A stretch of 64,000 nucleotides of DNA from Macondimonas sp045864775 (GTDB lineage: Bacteria > Pseudomonadota > Gammaproteobacteria > UBA5335), in assembly GCA_045864775.1 (NCBI GenBank), contig BTVR01000001.1, positions 372,001 to 436,000 of the forward strand, in the 5' to 3' direction. Position 1 is the first letter of the stretch. Each line of letters opens with the position of its first letter. The position numbers and the translations under genes were made by a program. Below the pieces are notes generated by a model. It saw only the letters and a list, made by a program, of their open reading frames with translations. It searched no databases and was not told the DNA's origin. Of this stretch, positions 24,121-32,249 are shown in pieces.

Positions 24121-26880
24121 TTGCAAACCCCCGAACAACTCGCCCGCCAGACCATCGACGCACTGCTCGCCGCCGCCGGCTGGGCACTGCAAGACCGCGA
24201 CCAGTTCGACCGCAATGCCGCGCTCGGCGTGGCGGTGCGCGAATTCCCGCTGCCGGCCGGGCCGTGCGACTACCTGCTGTTCGTCTCCGGCAAGGCGGCC
24301 GGCGTCATCGAGGCCAAGAAGACCGGCGTGACCTTGAGCGGCGTCGCCGAGCAGTCCGAGAAATACATGCTCCGCCTGCCGGAGCACCTGGCCCGCTGGG
24401 ATGACCTGCTCGTCTACGACTACGAGAGCACCGGCGCCGAGACCTTCTTCTGCAACCGGCGCGACCCCAAGCCGCGCTCGCGCCGGCTGTTCGCATTTCA
24501 CCGCCCGGAGACGCTGCACGACTGGCTGCGCCAGCCCGACACCCTGCGCGCCCGGCTGCGGCAGATGCCGCCGCTCGACCCACGCGGCCTGCGCGACTGC
24601 CAGATCGACGCCATCGCGGGGCTCGAAAAATCGCTCGCCGAAGACCGCCCCCGCGCGCTGATCCAGCTCGCCACCGGCGCCGGCAAGACCTTCACCGCCT
24701 GCTCGTTCTCCTGGCGGCTGATTCGCGAGGCGGGCGCCAAACGCATTCTGTTTCTGGTGGACCGCAACAACCTCGGCGACCAGACGCTGAAGGAGTTCCA
24801 GAACTTCCACCCGCCCGGCGCCGCCAACCGCTTCACCGACACCTACATCGTCCAGCACCTGCACGGCCCGCGCATCGACCCGGACGCCAAGGTGGTCATC
24901 ACCACCATCCAGCGCCTGTATTCCCTGCTGCGCGGCAAGGAACTGGCCGAGGAGGACGAGGAGCGCTCCGGCTTCGAGCAGTGGCAGGGCGAGGATGGCG
25001 AGCCGCTGCCGCTCGCCTACAACCCGGCCGTCCCCATCGAGACCTTCGATTTCATCGTCACCGACGAATGCCACCGCTCCATCTACGGCCTGTGGCGCCA
25101 GGTGCTGGAGTATTTCGACGCCAGCATCATCGGCCTCACCGCCACGCCGTCGAAGCACACGCTCGGCTTCTTCAACCAGAACCTGGTGGCCGAATACCCC
25201 TACGAGCGCTCGGTGGCCGACGGCGTCAACGTCGGCTACGAGGTCTACCGCATCCGCACCCGCGTCACCGAGCAGGGCGGCACCGTGGAGAGCGACGCCG
25301 GCTTTCAGGTGCCGGTGCGCGACAAGCGCACCCGCCGCGTGCGCTACGAAAACCTGGATGCCGACCTGACCTACACCGCCCAGGAGCTCGACCGCTCCGT
25401 GGTCAACCCCAACCAGATCCGCACCGTGCTGCAAACCTACCGCGACCGCGTGTTCACCGAGCTGTTCCCGGACCGCAGCGGTGCGTGGCTGCCCAAGACG
25501 TTGATCTTTGCCAAGGACGACAACCACGCCGAGGAGATCGTCCACGCCGTGCGCGAGGTGTTCGGCGAGGGCAACGACTTCGCCAAGAAGATCACCTACC
25601 GCGCCGGCAGCGAAGACCCCAAGACGCTGATCAAGGCATTCCGCGTCGATCCCTTCCCGCGCGTCGCCGTCACCGTGGACATGATCGCCACCGGCACCGA
25701 CATCAAGCCGGTGGAGGTGCTCATCTTCATGCGCGACGTGAAATCCGAGGGCTACTACGAGCAGATGAAGGGCCGCGGCGTGCGCACCATTCCGGATGCC
25801 GACCTGCGCGCCGTCACCCCGGACGCCCGCACCAAGACCCGCTTCATCCTCATCGACGCCGTCGGCGTGTCCGAGACCAAAAAGAACGCCAGCCAGCCGC
25901 TGGAGCGCAAGCGCACTCTCAGCTTCGATGCCCTGCTGGAGCAGATCGCCATGGGCCGGCGCGACGAGGACGCGCTCTCATCGCTGGCCGCGCGTCTGGC
26001 CGCGCTCGACCGCAAGCTCGGCGACGAAGACCGCGCCCGCATTGCCGAAGCCACCGGCGGCAAGACCCCGCGCGCGCTGGCCGGCGACCTGCTGGACGCC
26101 ATCGACCCGGACCGCCAGCAGGCCGCCATCGCCGCGCGCCACGGCGCCGCGTCCATGCCCGAACAGGAGCGCGAAGTCATCGCCGAGTTGATCGACAGCG
26201 CCTGCCGTCCGTTCGACGCGCCGGCCACGCGCAACCTGCTCAAAGACCTCAAGCAGAAATCCGACATCGTCATCGACGAGATCACCACCGACGAACTGCT
26301 CGGCGCCGCCTTCGACCAGCAGAAGGCCGAGCAGACCATCGGCAGCTTCAAGGAATTCATGGCCCAGAACCGCGACCAGCTCACCGCGCTGCAAATCCTC
26401 TACAACCAGCCGCAGGGCCGCCAGCGCCTCACCTACGCCGCCATCCGCGAGCTGGTGCAGCGCCTCACCGACCCGCCGCGGTATCTGACCACCGCCACCG
26501 TCTGGCAGGCCTACAAGCGGCTCGACGCCGCCCGGGTGCGCGGCGCGCCGGTGGACGACCAGCTCACCGAAGTGGTCAGCCTGGTGCGCTACGCGCTCGG
26601 CCAGAGCGAGACGCTGGAACCCTTCGGCGCCGTCGTCGAGCGGCGCTTCAACCTGTGGCTCGGCCGCGAGAAAAAGGCCGGCCGCGAATACAGCCCGGAG
26701 CAGGAACAATGGCTGCGCGCCATCGCCGCCTACCTCGCCGCCAATGCCGAAATCGCCCCGCGCGACTTTCAGGAGGCCCCGAGCCTGGCCGACCGCGGCG
26801 GCATCGTGCAGGCCCGCCGCGTGCTCGGGCCGGGACTGAATGAATTGCTGGAAGACCTGCAAGGGGCGTTGGTAGCGTGA
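24121..26880 (+). CDS. hsdR: type I restriction enzyme, R (endonuclease/translocase) subunit
   Basis: Motor and nuclease subunit of a type I restriction-modification complex: it translocates DNA and cuts unmethylated foreign DNA. Of 919 residues, the N-terminal part is the HSDR_N nuclease (GVIEAKKTG, near residue 60). A superfamily 2 helicase follows, with ATGAGKTFTAC (Walker A, near 183), TDECHRSIYGLW (DECH box, near 315), LTATPSKHTLGFF and GTDIKPVEVLIFMRDVKSEG. The last 250 residues are the helical EcoEI_R_C-type region. The start is a TTG at 24121 with AAGG before it; no in-frame ATG fits better. It overlaps hsdS by 4 bases. Confidence 0.93.
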   Translation: MQTPEQLARQTIDALLAAAGWALQDRDQFDRNAALGVAVREFPLPAGPCDYLLFVSGKAAGVIEAKKTGVTLSGVAEQSEKYMLRLPEHLARWDDLLVYDYESTGAETFFCNRRDPKPRSRRLFAFHRPETLHDWLRQPDTLRARLRQMPPLDPRGLRDCQIDAIAGLEKSLAEDRPRALIQLATGAGKTFTACSFSWRLIREAGAKRILFLVDRNNLGDQTLKEFQNFHPPGAANRFTDTYIVQHLHGPRIDPDAKVVITTIQRLYSLLRGKELAEEDEERSGFEQWQGEDGEPLPLAYNPAVPIETFDFIVTDECHRSIYGLWRQVLEYFDASIIGLTATPSKHTLGFFNQNLVAEYPYERSVADGVNVGYEVYRIRTRVTEQGGTVESDAGFQVPVRDKRTRRVRYENLDADLTYTAQELDRSVVNPNQIRTVLQTYRDRVFTELFPDRSGAWLPKTLIFAKDDNHAEEIVHAVREVFGEGNDFAKKITYRAGSEDPKTLIKAFRVDPFPRVAVTVDMIATGTDIKPVEVLIFMRDVKSEGYYEQMKGRGVRTIPDADLRAVTPDARTKTRFILIDAVGVSETKKNASQPLERKRTLSFDALLEQIAMGRRDEDALSSLAARLAALDRKLGDEDRARIAEATGGKTPRALAGDLLDAIDPDRQQAAIAARHGAASMPEQEREVIAELIDSACRPFDAPATRNLLKDLKQKSDIVIDEITTDELLGAAFDQQKAEQTIGSFKEFMAQNRDQLTALQILYNQPQGRQRLTYAAIRELVQRLTDPPRYLTTATVWQAYKRLDAARVRGAPVDDQLTEVVSLVRYALGQSETLEPFGAVVERRFNLWLGREKKAGREYSPEQEQWLRAIAAYLAANAEIAPRDFQEAPSLADRGGIVQARRVLGPGLNELLEDLQGALVA

Positions 26881-28313
26881 GCGAAGGGATCGGCCGAGAG
26901 ATTCCACAGGGTTGGAGTTGGGTCGCTCTCAATGAGGTGGCCCATCATCATTCCGGTAACTCGAAAATCATTAAAGGCACACTGCCAGGCTCACCGTCGG
27001 AAGGTTTGTTTCCGGCGTTCAGCGCTACTGGACAGGATGTTTGGCGAGACGAATTTGAACATGAAGGACCTGCAATCATCATCTCTGCGGTTGGCGCTCG
27101 ATGCGGGAAATGTTTTAAGGCCAGCGGGAAATGGAGCGCTATTGCAAACACTCACGTCGTCTGGCCAAGCACGAGCGTTGCGGACCGAGACTTTCTGTGG
27201 TTCAAGCTGAACAATGAACACTTCTGGGTGAAAGGTGGCAGTGCTCAGCCATTTGTAAAGACGCGGGAGAGTTTTGAGCATCGGTTTCCTCTGCCGCCCC
27301 TCAACGAACAACGCCGCATCGTCGAGAAGATCGAAACCCTGTTCGCCCGGCTTGACCAGGGCGAAGCCGCGCTGCGCCACACTCAGCAACTGCTGGCCCG
27401 CTACCGCCAGTCCGTGCTCAAGGCCGCCGTCACCGGCGCCCTCACCGCCGACTGGCGCGCCCAAAACGCCCACCGCCTCGAACACGGCCGCGACCTGCTC
27501 GCCCGCATCCTGCAAACCCGCCGCGAAACCTGGCAAGGCCGCGGCAAATACCAGGAACCCGCCGCCCCCGACACCAGCAACCTTACGGAACTCCCGGAGG
27601 GTTGGGTGTGGGCGTCTGTCGATCAGCTTTCTTCTTCAGCCCCGAATTCGCTGTGCATTGGCCCTTTTGGAAGCAACCTCAAAGTCGAAGACTACCGGGA
27701 CACTGGTGTTCCATTGGTGTTTGTCCGCCATATTCGGGCCAAGAATTTCGAGGGCCAAAATTCAAGGTTCGTGACTGAAGAAAAAGCATTTGAACTGTCA
27801 TCGCATCGAGTCTTTCCGGGCGATCTATTGATTACCAAGATGGGTGATCCGCCCGGCGACGTCTGCATCTATCCGGAAAATTCGCCTGTGGCAATTATTA
27901 CTGCGGATTGCATTCGGTTCGCAGCTTCTACCGTGGGTGTTTCGCGCGATTATCTCGCTGGTGCAATTGAATCACGTATTGTCCAGGCGCAAATTCATGC
28001 GCTTTCTAAGGGTGTGGCGCAGCAAAAAGTGACACTGGCTGGTTTTAAGCGAGTGGCAATCCCGTTGCCCTCGACGCTGGAGCAGAACCTTTCAGCTACT
28101 GTCATCGAAGCAGAATTTAGAAAAGCGATTGAACTTGCAGCGCATGTTCAAACCGAACTCACCCGCTCCGCCGCCCTGCGCCAATCCATCCTGAAAGACG
28201 CCTTCGCCGGAAAGCTGGTCCCGCAAGACCCGACCGACGAACCCGCCGCCGAGCTGCTGGCCCGCATCCGCGCCAGCCGCACCGCCATGCCGCGCAACAA
28301 GGCACGCGCATGA
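26877..28313 (+). CDS. hsdS: type I restriction enzyme, S (specificity) subunit
   Basis: DNA-recognition subunit of 478 residues with two target-recognition domains (about residues 5-140 and 240-420). The central spacer NEQRRIVEKIETLFARLDQG and the C-terminal SILKDAFAGKLVPQD are the conserved helical regions. The GTG start at 26877 overlaps the hsdR stop. The two recognition domains are clearly more AT-rich than the spacer and neighbouring genes, as expected where recognition domains are exchanged horizontally. The target sequence cannot be predicted. Confidence 0.93.
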   Translation: MSEGIGREIPQGWSWVALNEVAHHHSGNSKIIKGTLPGSPSEGLFPAFSATGQDVWRDEFEHEGPAIIISAVGARCGKCFKASGKWSAIANTHVVWPSTSVADRDFLWFKLNNEHFWVKGGSAQPFVKTRESFEHRFPLPPLNEQRRIVEKIETLFARLDQGEAALRHTQQLLARYRQSVLKAAVTGALTADWRAQNAHRLEHGRDLLARILQTRRETWQGRGKYQEPAAPDTSNLTELPEGWVWASVDQLSSSAPNSLCIGPFGSNLKVEDYRDTGVPLVFVRHIRAKNFEGQNSRFVTEEKAFELSSHRVFPGDLLITKMGDPPGDVCIYPENSPVAIITADCIRFAASTVGVSRDYLAGAIESRIVQAQIHALSKGVAQQKVTLAGFKRVAIPLPSTLEQNLSATVIEAEFRKAIELAAHVQTELTRSAALRQSILKDAFAGKLVPQDPTDEPAAELLARIRASRTAMPRNKARA

Positions 28314-29308
28314 GCGACATCGTCATTTTCGAAGGCGGCGCCCGCGCGGTTGAGGTCCGCCTGGAAGGGGAGACCCTGTGGCTGACTCAGCGGCAGATGG
28401 GCGAGCTCTTTGGCACCACGCCCGAGAACGTGCTGATGCACCTGCGCAATATCTACGCCGAGCAGGAGCTGGAGGAGGTGGCAACTGCCAAGGATTTCTT
28501 AGCAGTTCGCCAGGAGGGCAAACGGCAGGTCAAGCGGCGGCTGAAGCACTACAACCTCGATGTGGTCATCTCCGTCGGCTACCGCGTCAATTCCAGCCGC
28601 GCCACGCGCTTTCGCCAGTGGGCGACGCGAGTGCTGCGCGAGCATCTCACCCAAGGCTACAGCCTGAACGAACACCGCCTCGCTCAGCAGGGGCTGACCG
28701 ATCTGGAGCGGGCGGTGGAACTGCTGGGCCAAACCCTGACGCGGCAGGCGCTGGTCTCGGATCTGGGGCAGGAGGTGGTGCAGCTGATTCTGGGCTACGC
28801 CCGCACCTGGCGCCTGCTGCAGGACTACGACCGCGGCGAGCTGGGCGTGCCAGCCGGCGCCCGGCCGGCGCGGGGCATTCTGGCGCTGGCGGAGGCCCGG
28901 CGGGCGCTGGATGCGCTGGCCGCCGAGCTGCGCGACCGGGGCGACGCCTCGGAGCTGTTTGCGCGGGATCGGGCCGATGGGCTGGCGTCGATTCTCGGCA
29001 ATCTGGAGCAGAGCATGTTCGGCGAGCCGCTGTACCGCACCCGCGAGGAGCGCGCCGCCCACCTGCTGTACTTCGTGATCAAGAACCATCCGTTCTCGGA
29101 CGGCAACAAGCGCTCCGGCGCCTTCCTGTTTCTGCTCTACCTGCGTCAGGAGGGCATGCGCCTGACGCTGAACGAACAGGGCCTCACCGCGCTGACCCTG
29201 CTGATTGCCGAGAGCGATCCCAAGGCCAAGGATTTGATGGTGCGCCTGACCATGAACCTGATCGCCGAAGCGGCCCCCACACCTCACGACCAGGATTCGA
29301 CGCAATGA
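28310..29308 (+). CDS. RhuM-Fic fusion protein within the hsd operon
   Basis: A 332-residue protein. The N-terminal half matches the RhuM/virulence family (VEVRLEGETLWLTQRQMGEL, then LKHYNLDVVISVGYRVNSSR and FRQWATRVLREHLTQGYSLN). The C-terminal half is a Fic/Doc domain with the active-site motif HPFSDGNKRSG; the Lys in GNKR is the Doc-like variant rather than GNGR. It overlaps hsdS by 4 bases and hsdM by 4 bases, so it is co-translated with the restriction genes. Fic/Doc enzymes modify proteins by AMP or phosphate transfer. A role as a regulator or toxin tied to the restriction system is inference; no separate antitoxin gene is present. Confidence 0.88.
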   Translation: MSDIVIFEGGARAVEVRLEGETLWLTQRQMGELFGTTPENVLMHLRNIYAEQELEEVATAKDFLAVRQEGKRQVKRRLKHYNLDVVISVGYRVNSSRATRFRQWATRVLREHLTQGYSLNEHRLAQQGLTDLERAVELLGQTLTRQALVSDLGQEVVQLILGYARTWRLLQDYDRGELGVPAGARPARGILALAEARRALDALAAELRDRGDASELFARDRADGLASILGNLEQSMFGEPLYRTREERAAHLLYFVIKNHPFSDGNKRSGAFLFLLYLRQEGMRLTLNEQGLTALTLLIAESDPKAKDLMVRLTMNLIAEAAPTPHDQDSTQ

Positions 29309-30750
29309 CCAACGAACAACTCGTCTCCAAGGTCTGGAACTACGCGCACGTGCTGCGCGACCAGGGCATTTCCTACGGCGACTATGTGGAGCAGATCACC
29401 TACCTGCTGTTCTTGAAGATGGACGCCGAGCGCGAGGACCTGCTGGGCGAGGCCTCGGCCATTCCGCCGCAGTGGCGCTGGGCGCAGATCGCCGCTGCCG
29501 ATGGCGACGCGCTGGAACTGCAATACCGCCACACGCTGGAGGCGCTGGGGCGCGAGGACGGCCTGATCGGCACCATCTTCCGCAAGGCGCAGAACAAGCT
29601 CTCCGACCCGGCCAAGCTCAAGCGGCTGGTGAGCCTGATCGACCGCGAAGGGCCGTGGATCGGCCTTGGCGTGGACGTGAAGGGCGAGATCTACGAGGGC
29701 CTGCTGGAGAAGAACGCCTCAGAGGTGAAGTCCGGCGCCGGGCAGTACTTCACGCCGCGGCCGGTGATCGAGGCCATCGTGCGCTGCGTGAATCCGACGG
29801 TGGGGGAGACCGTCTGCGATCCGGCCTGCGGCACCGGCGGCTTTCTGCTCGCCGCCTACGACCACATGAAGACGCAGACCCAGGACCGGCAGCGGCTGCA
29901 CGCGCTGCGCCACACGGCCTTCAAGGGCGTGGACATCGTCGATGAGGTGGTGCGCCTGTGCGCGATGAACCTCTACCTGCACGGCATCGGCAACGGCGGC
30001 AGCCCGGTGGTGCAGGGCGATGCGCTGGCCGGTGACGACGGCCGGCGCTTCGACGTGGTGCTGACCAATCCGCCGTTCGGCAAGAAATCGAGCTACACGG
30101 TGGTGGGCGAGGACGGCGCGGTGACCACCGAACGCGAGCACTACGAGCGCGAGGACTTCAAGTTCACCACGTCCAACAAGCAGTTCAACTTTTTGCAGCA
30201 CATCATGACCGTGCTCGACACGCACGGCCGCGCCGGCGTGGTGCTGCCGGACAACGTGCTGTTCGAGGCCGGCCGCGCCGGCGAGGGCATCCGCCGCCGG
30301 CTGCTGGAGGGCTTCAACTTCCACACCCTGCTGCGCCTGCCGACCGGCATCTGGTACAGCCCCGGGGTGAAGGCCAACGTGCTGTTCTTCGACAAGCGCC
30401 CGGCGGCGCGCGAGGCGCAGACGCGCGAGCTGTGGGTCTACGACTACCGCACCAACGTGCACAAGACGCTGAAGACCAAGCGCCTGGAGCGGGGCGATTT
30501 CGACGACTTCATCCGCTGCTTCCACGCGCGCCAGGAGACCGAGCGCTTCCGCCGCTTCGGCTACGACGAACTCGCCCAGCGCGACAAGCTGAATCTCGAC
30601 ATCTTCTGGCTGAAGGACGACAGCCTGGAGGATATCGACAGCCTGCCCGAGCCGGACGTGCTGGCGGCGGAGATCGTCGAGAACCTGGAGGCGGCGCTCA
30701 CGCAGTTCCGCAGCGTGAGCCTGGAGCTGGCGGGGGAGGGTGACGACTGA
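29305..30750 (+). CDS. hsdM: type I restriction enzyme, M (adenine methyltransferase) subunit
   Basis: N6-adenine methyltransferase of 481 residues. An N-terminal HsdM_N helical domain (EQITYLLFLKMDAE) is followed by the SAM-binding motif CDPACGTGGFLLAAYDHM and the catalytic NPPFGKKS. ATG 29305 overlaps the Fic gene stop (ATGA); the longer open frame upstream is an alternative-frame reading of the Fic gene. The operon order R-S-Fic-M is unusual, since M normally precedes S. Confidence 0.95.
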   Translation: MTNEQLVSKVWNYAHVLRDQGISYGDYVEQITYLLFLKMDAEREDLLGEASAIPPQWRWAQIAAADGDALELQYRHTLEALGREDGLIGTIFRKAQNKLSDPAKLKRLVSLIDREGPWIGLGVDVKGEIYEGLLEKNASEVKSGAGQYFTPRPVIEAIVRCVNPTVGETVCDPACGTGGFLLAAYDHMKTQTQDRQRLHALRHTAFKGVDIVDEVVRLCAMNLYLHGIGNGGSPVVQGDALAGDDGRRFDVVLTNPPFGKKSSYTVVGEDGAVTTEREHYEREDFKFTTSNKQFNFLQHIMTVLDTHGRAGVVLPDNVLFEAGRAGEGIRRRLLEGFNFHTLLRLPTGIWYSPGVKANVLFFDKRPAAREAQTRELWVYDYRTNVHKTLKTKRLERGDFDDFIRCFHARQETERFRRFGYDELAQRDKLNLDIFWLKDDSLEDIDSLPEPDVLAAEIVENLEAALTQFRSVSLELAGEGDD

Positions 30751-31035
30751 TCGATGCCGATGCCGGTCGTGCAGATGCGGCATCTCCGGCACAGGCGTCA
30801 CGCTCATCCCTCCCCATCGGTCCGCGTCCAGCCGACCGTTGAATGGTTTGCGACAGACACCGTTGACGGGGCAGGGAGCCGCTGGCCGGGTTGCGACATG
30901 AAACGCGCCCTTTTTGAGCTGCGCCGGGCGGACCGATGGGCGTGCCAACACCGTCAACCTCCGGATTCCCGTGCATTTGCCGGATTGCCGCGGGATCTCG
31001 GGCTGGGAACGTCCCGCCCTTGTTTGCTGGAAAGG
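30751..31035. other. non-coding stretch between hsdM and the nif tail
   Basis: No gene is supported here. An open frame continuing into the DUF6156-like gene has no protein-like content before about 31087. No perfect TGT-N10-ACA site was found in it. Confidence 0.5.
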
Positions 31036-31051
31036 CGGCATGCCTCATGCT
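31036..31051 (+). promoter_or_regulatory. putative sigma-54 promoter of the DUF6156-globin group
   Basis: CGGCATGCCTCATGCT keeps GGCA (-24) and TGCT (-12) with the exact 10-base GG-to-GC spacing. It predicts a start near 31062, about 25 bases before the gene. It deviates at three positions and lacks a perfect NifA-type site upstream, so it is weaker than the other four. Confidence 0.5.
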
Positions 31052-31086
31052 TTCTGGATGGAAAAGGCAGGCGGACGACGCAGCGC

Positions 31087-31425
31087 ATGGCTCAGGAATC
31101 CCTGGCGACCCTCGTGGGCTCGAATGGCGCGGGCGCGCCCGAGTGCCGCTATTTCGTGTCCTATACCGGCGTCCGACTGCCGCTCCGGCTGGTGAACCCC
31201 ATCGAGGCCGCGGCGCTGTCCAACCGCAACACCTTCATCCGTGCCTATTTCGATGAGCGGGACACCCTGCTGGGCTTCGACAAGCTGGTCTACGGCGAGG
31301 TGGAGCTGGCCCACCGCTATGCCTATCACCCGAGCGGCGCGCTGCGACAGGCCGAGATCGTGATGCTGGACGAGGACGCCGTGACCCTGCACTTCGACGA
31401 GTCGGGCGCACCCACGGGTGATTGA
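31087..31425 (+). CDS. nif-associated DUF6156-like protein
   Basis: A 112-residue soluble protein with ECRYFVSYTGVRLPLRLVNP, then AALSNRNTFIRAYFDERD and GEVELAHRYAYH. I recognise this as the small DUF6156-type family seen in nif clusters of Gammaproteobacteria; its biochemical function is unknown. ATG 31087 is chosen because the family-like sequence starts shortly after it. A sigma-54-like element lies just upstream. The 55-residue ORF and the globin gene follow on the same strand, a likely operon. Confidence 0.75.
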   Translation: MAQESLATLVGSNGAGAPECRYFVSYTGVRLPLRLVNPIEAAALSNRNTFIRAYFDERDTLLGFDKLVYGEVELAHRYAYHPSGALRQAEIVMLDEDAVTLHFDESGAPTGD

Positions 31426-31461
31426 TCGCGCGCATCGACGGCGGACGGGAAAGGAAAGACC

Positions 31462-31629
31462 ATGACGGTTGCGCAATTGCTGGACGCGCTCGCGAAAATG
31501 CCGCCCGATGCGGTCGTGCTGATCGAAAGCGGCGGCGGGCTCTCGCGCGTGGCGGCGCTGGACTTCATGGCGGCCGAGGGCCCCGGCGCGCCGGCGGAAG
31601 TGATCTTGCTGCCCAGCATGGATGAATAG
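31462..31629 (+). CDS. 55-residue nif-tail hypothetical protein
   Basis: A small ORF with a good ribosome site (GGAAAGGAAAG) before ATG 31462. The product starts MTVAQLLDALAKMPPDAVVL, has a predicted helix-strand pattern (ALAKMPPDAVVLIES) and ends LLPSMDE. It lies 36 bases after the DUF6156-like gene and 39 bases before the globin gene, on the same strand. I do not recognise a family; composition and spacing support a real gene. Confidence 0.6.
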   Translation: MTVAQLLDALAKMPPDAVVLIESGGGLSRVAALDFMAAEGPGAPAEVILLPSMDE

Positions 31630-31668
31630 GCGTCCTTGGGTCGGGGCGACATTGAGCGGAGATGAGTG

Positions 31669-32097
31669 ATGGCGGAGGCCGAAACGGCGATATCCATGTT
31701 CGAGCGCATCGGCGGCGCGCCGACCATCGCGCGACTGGTGGACGCGTTCTACATGCGCATGGACACCCTGCCCGAGGCGCGGACGATCCGCGCCATGCAT
31801 GCGGGCGATCTCGGGCCGGTGAAAGACGTGCTGCGGCGCTATCTGGGCGAATGGATGGGCGGGCCCAAGCGGTATTCCGCCGAACGCGGCCATCCGCGCC
31901 TGCGTCAGCGCCACATGGGCTTTGCCATCGGCAACGAGGAGCGCGACGCGTGGCTGCTCTGCATGCGCGGCGCGCTCGATGAAACCGTCACCGACAGCGC
32001 GGCGCGCGAGGAGATCTACGGCCTGCTCGCCCGGCTGGCCGACTGGATGCGCAACCAGGAAGGCAACCCCCACGACGCGGGGACACAGCGCCCCTGA
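31669..32097 (+). CDS. truncated hemoglobin (group II type)
   Basis: A 142-residue globin of the 2-on-2 class. ERIGGAPTIARLVDAFYMRM opens the fold. GGPKRYSAERGHPRLRQRHM carries the proximal-side region with the likely heme-binding His, followed by ERDAWLLCMRGALDE. GGAG lies 7 bases before ATG 31669; an adjacent GTG at 31666 is possible. Group II globins bind O2 or NO. Next to nif genes it plausibly protects nitrogenase or manages O2 supply, which is inference. Confidence 0.88.
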   Translation: MAEAETAISMFERIGGAPTIARLVDAFYMRMDTLPEARTIRAMHAGDLGPVKDVLRRYLGEWMGGPKRYSAERGHPRLRQRHMGFAIGNEERDAWLLCMRGALDETVTDSAAREEIYGLLARLADWMRNQEGNPHDAGTQRP

Positions 32098-32226
32098 GCG
32101 GCGGGGACGCTCGTCAATGGACGCGTCCGGAGCGACTGCTCAACGCGGGCGCGAACCCGGCCCGATGCCGCTGGCCTCTGGACCGCTCACCGCCGATCAC
32201 TGCCGCAGCATGCGGTGCGCGCAGAA

Positions 32227-32244
32227 CCCCCGCTTCGCCGGGGG
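32227..32244. terminator. hairpin between globin and glycerophosphodiesterase genes
   Basis: CCCCCG (32227-32232) pairs with CGGGGG (32239-32244) around CTTCGC. No clean T-run follows on either strand, so any terminator activity for the two convergent genes would be weak. Confidence 0.35.
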
Positions 32245-32249
32245 CGGGC

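Noticed and set aside
30881..30895. TGGCCGGGTTGC as another sigma-54 promoter
   Set aside because: GG and GC are only 7 bases apart; sigma-54 requires 10.
30930..30960. TGG-N10-ACC as a NifA site for the DUF6156 group
   Set aside because: Both half-sites deviate from TGT/ACA, and such degenerate matches are expected by chance.
30754..31086. In-frame upstream extension of the DUF6156-like gene
   Set aside because: The added residues are low-complexity Arg/His-rich with no ribosome site, and the sigma-54-like element at 31036 would lie inside the gene.
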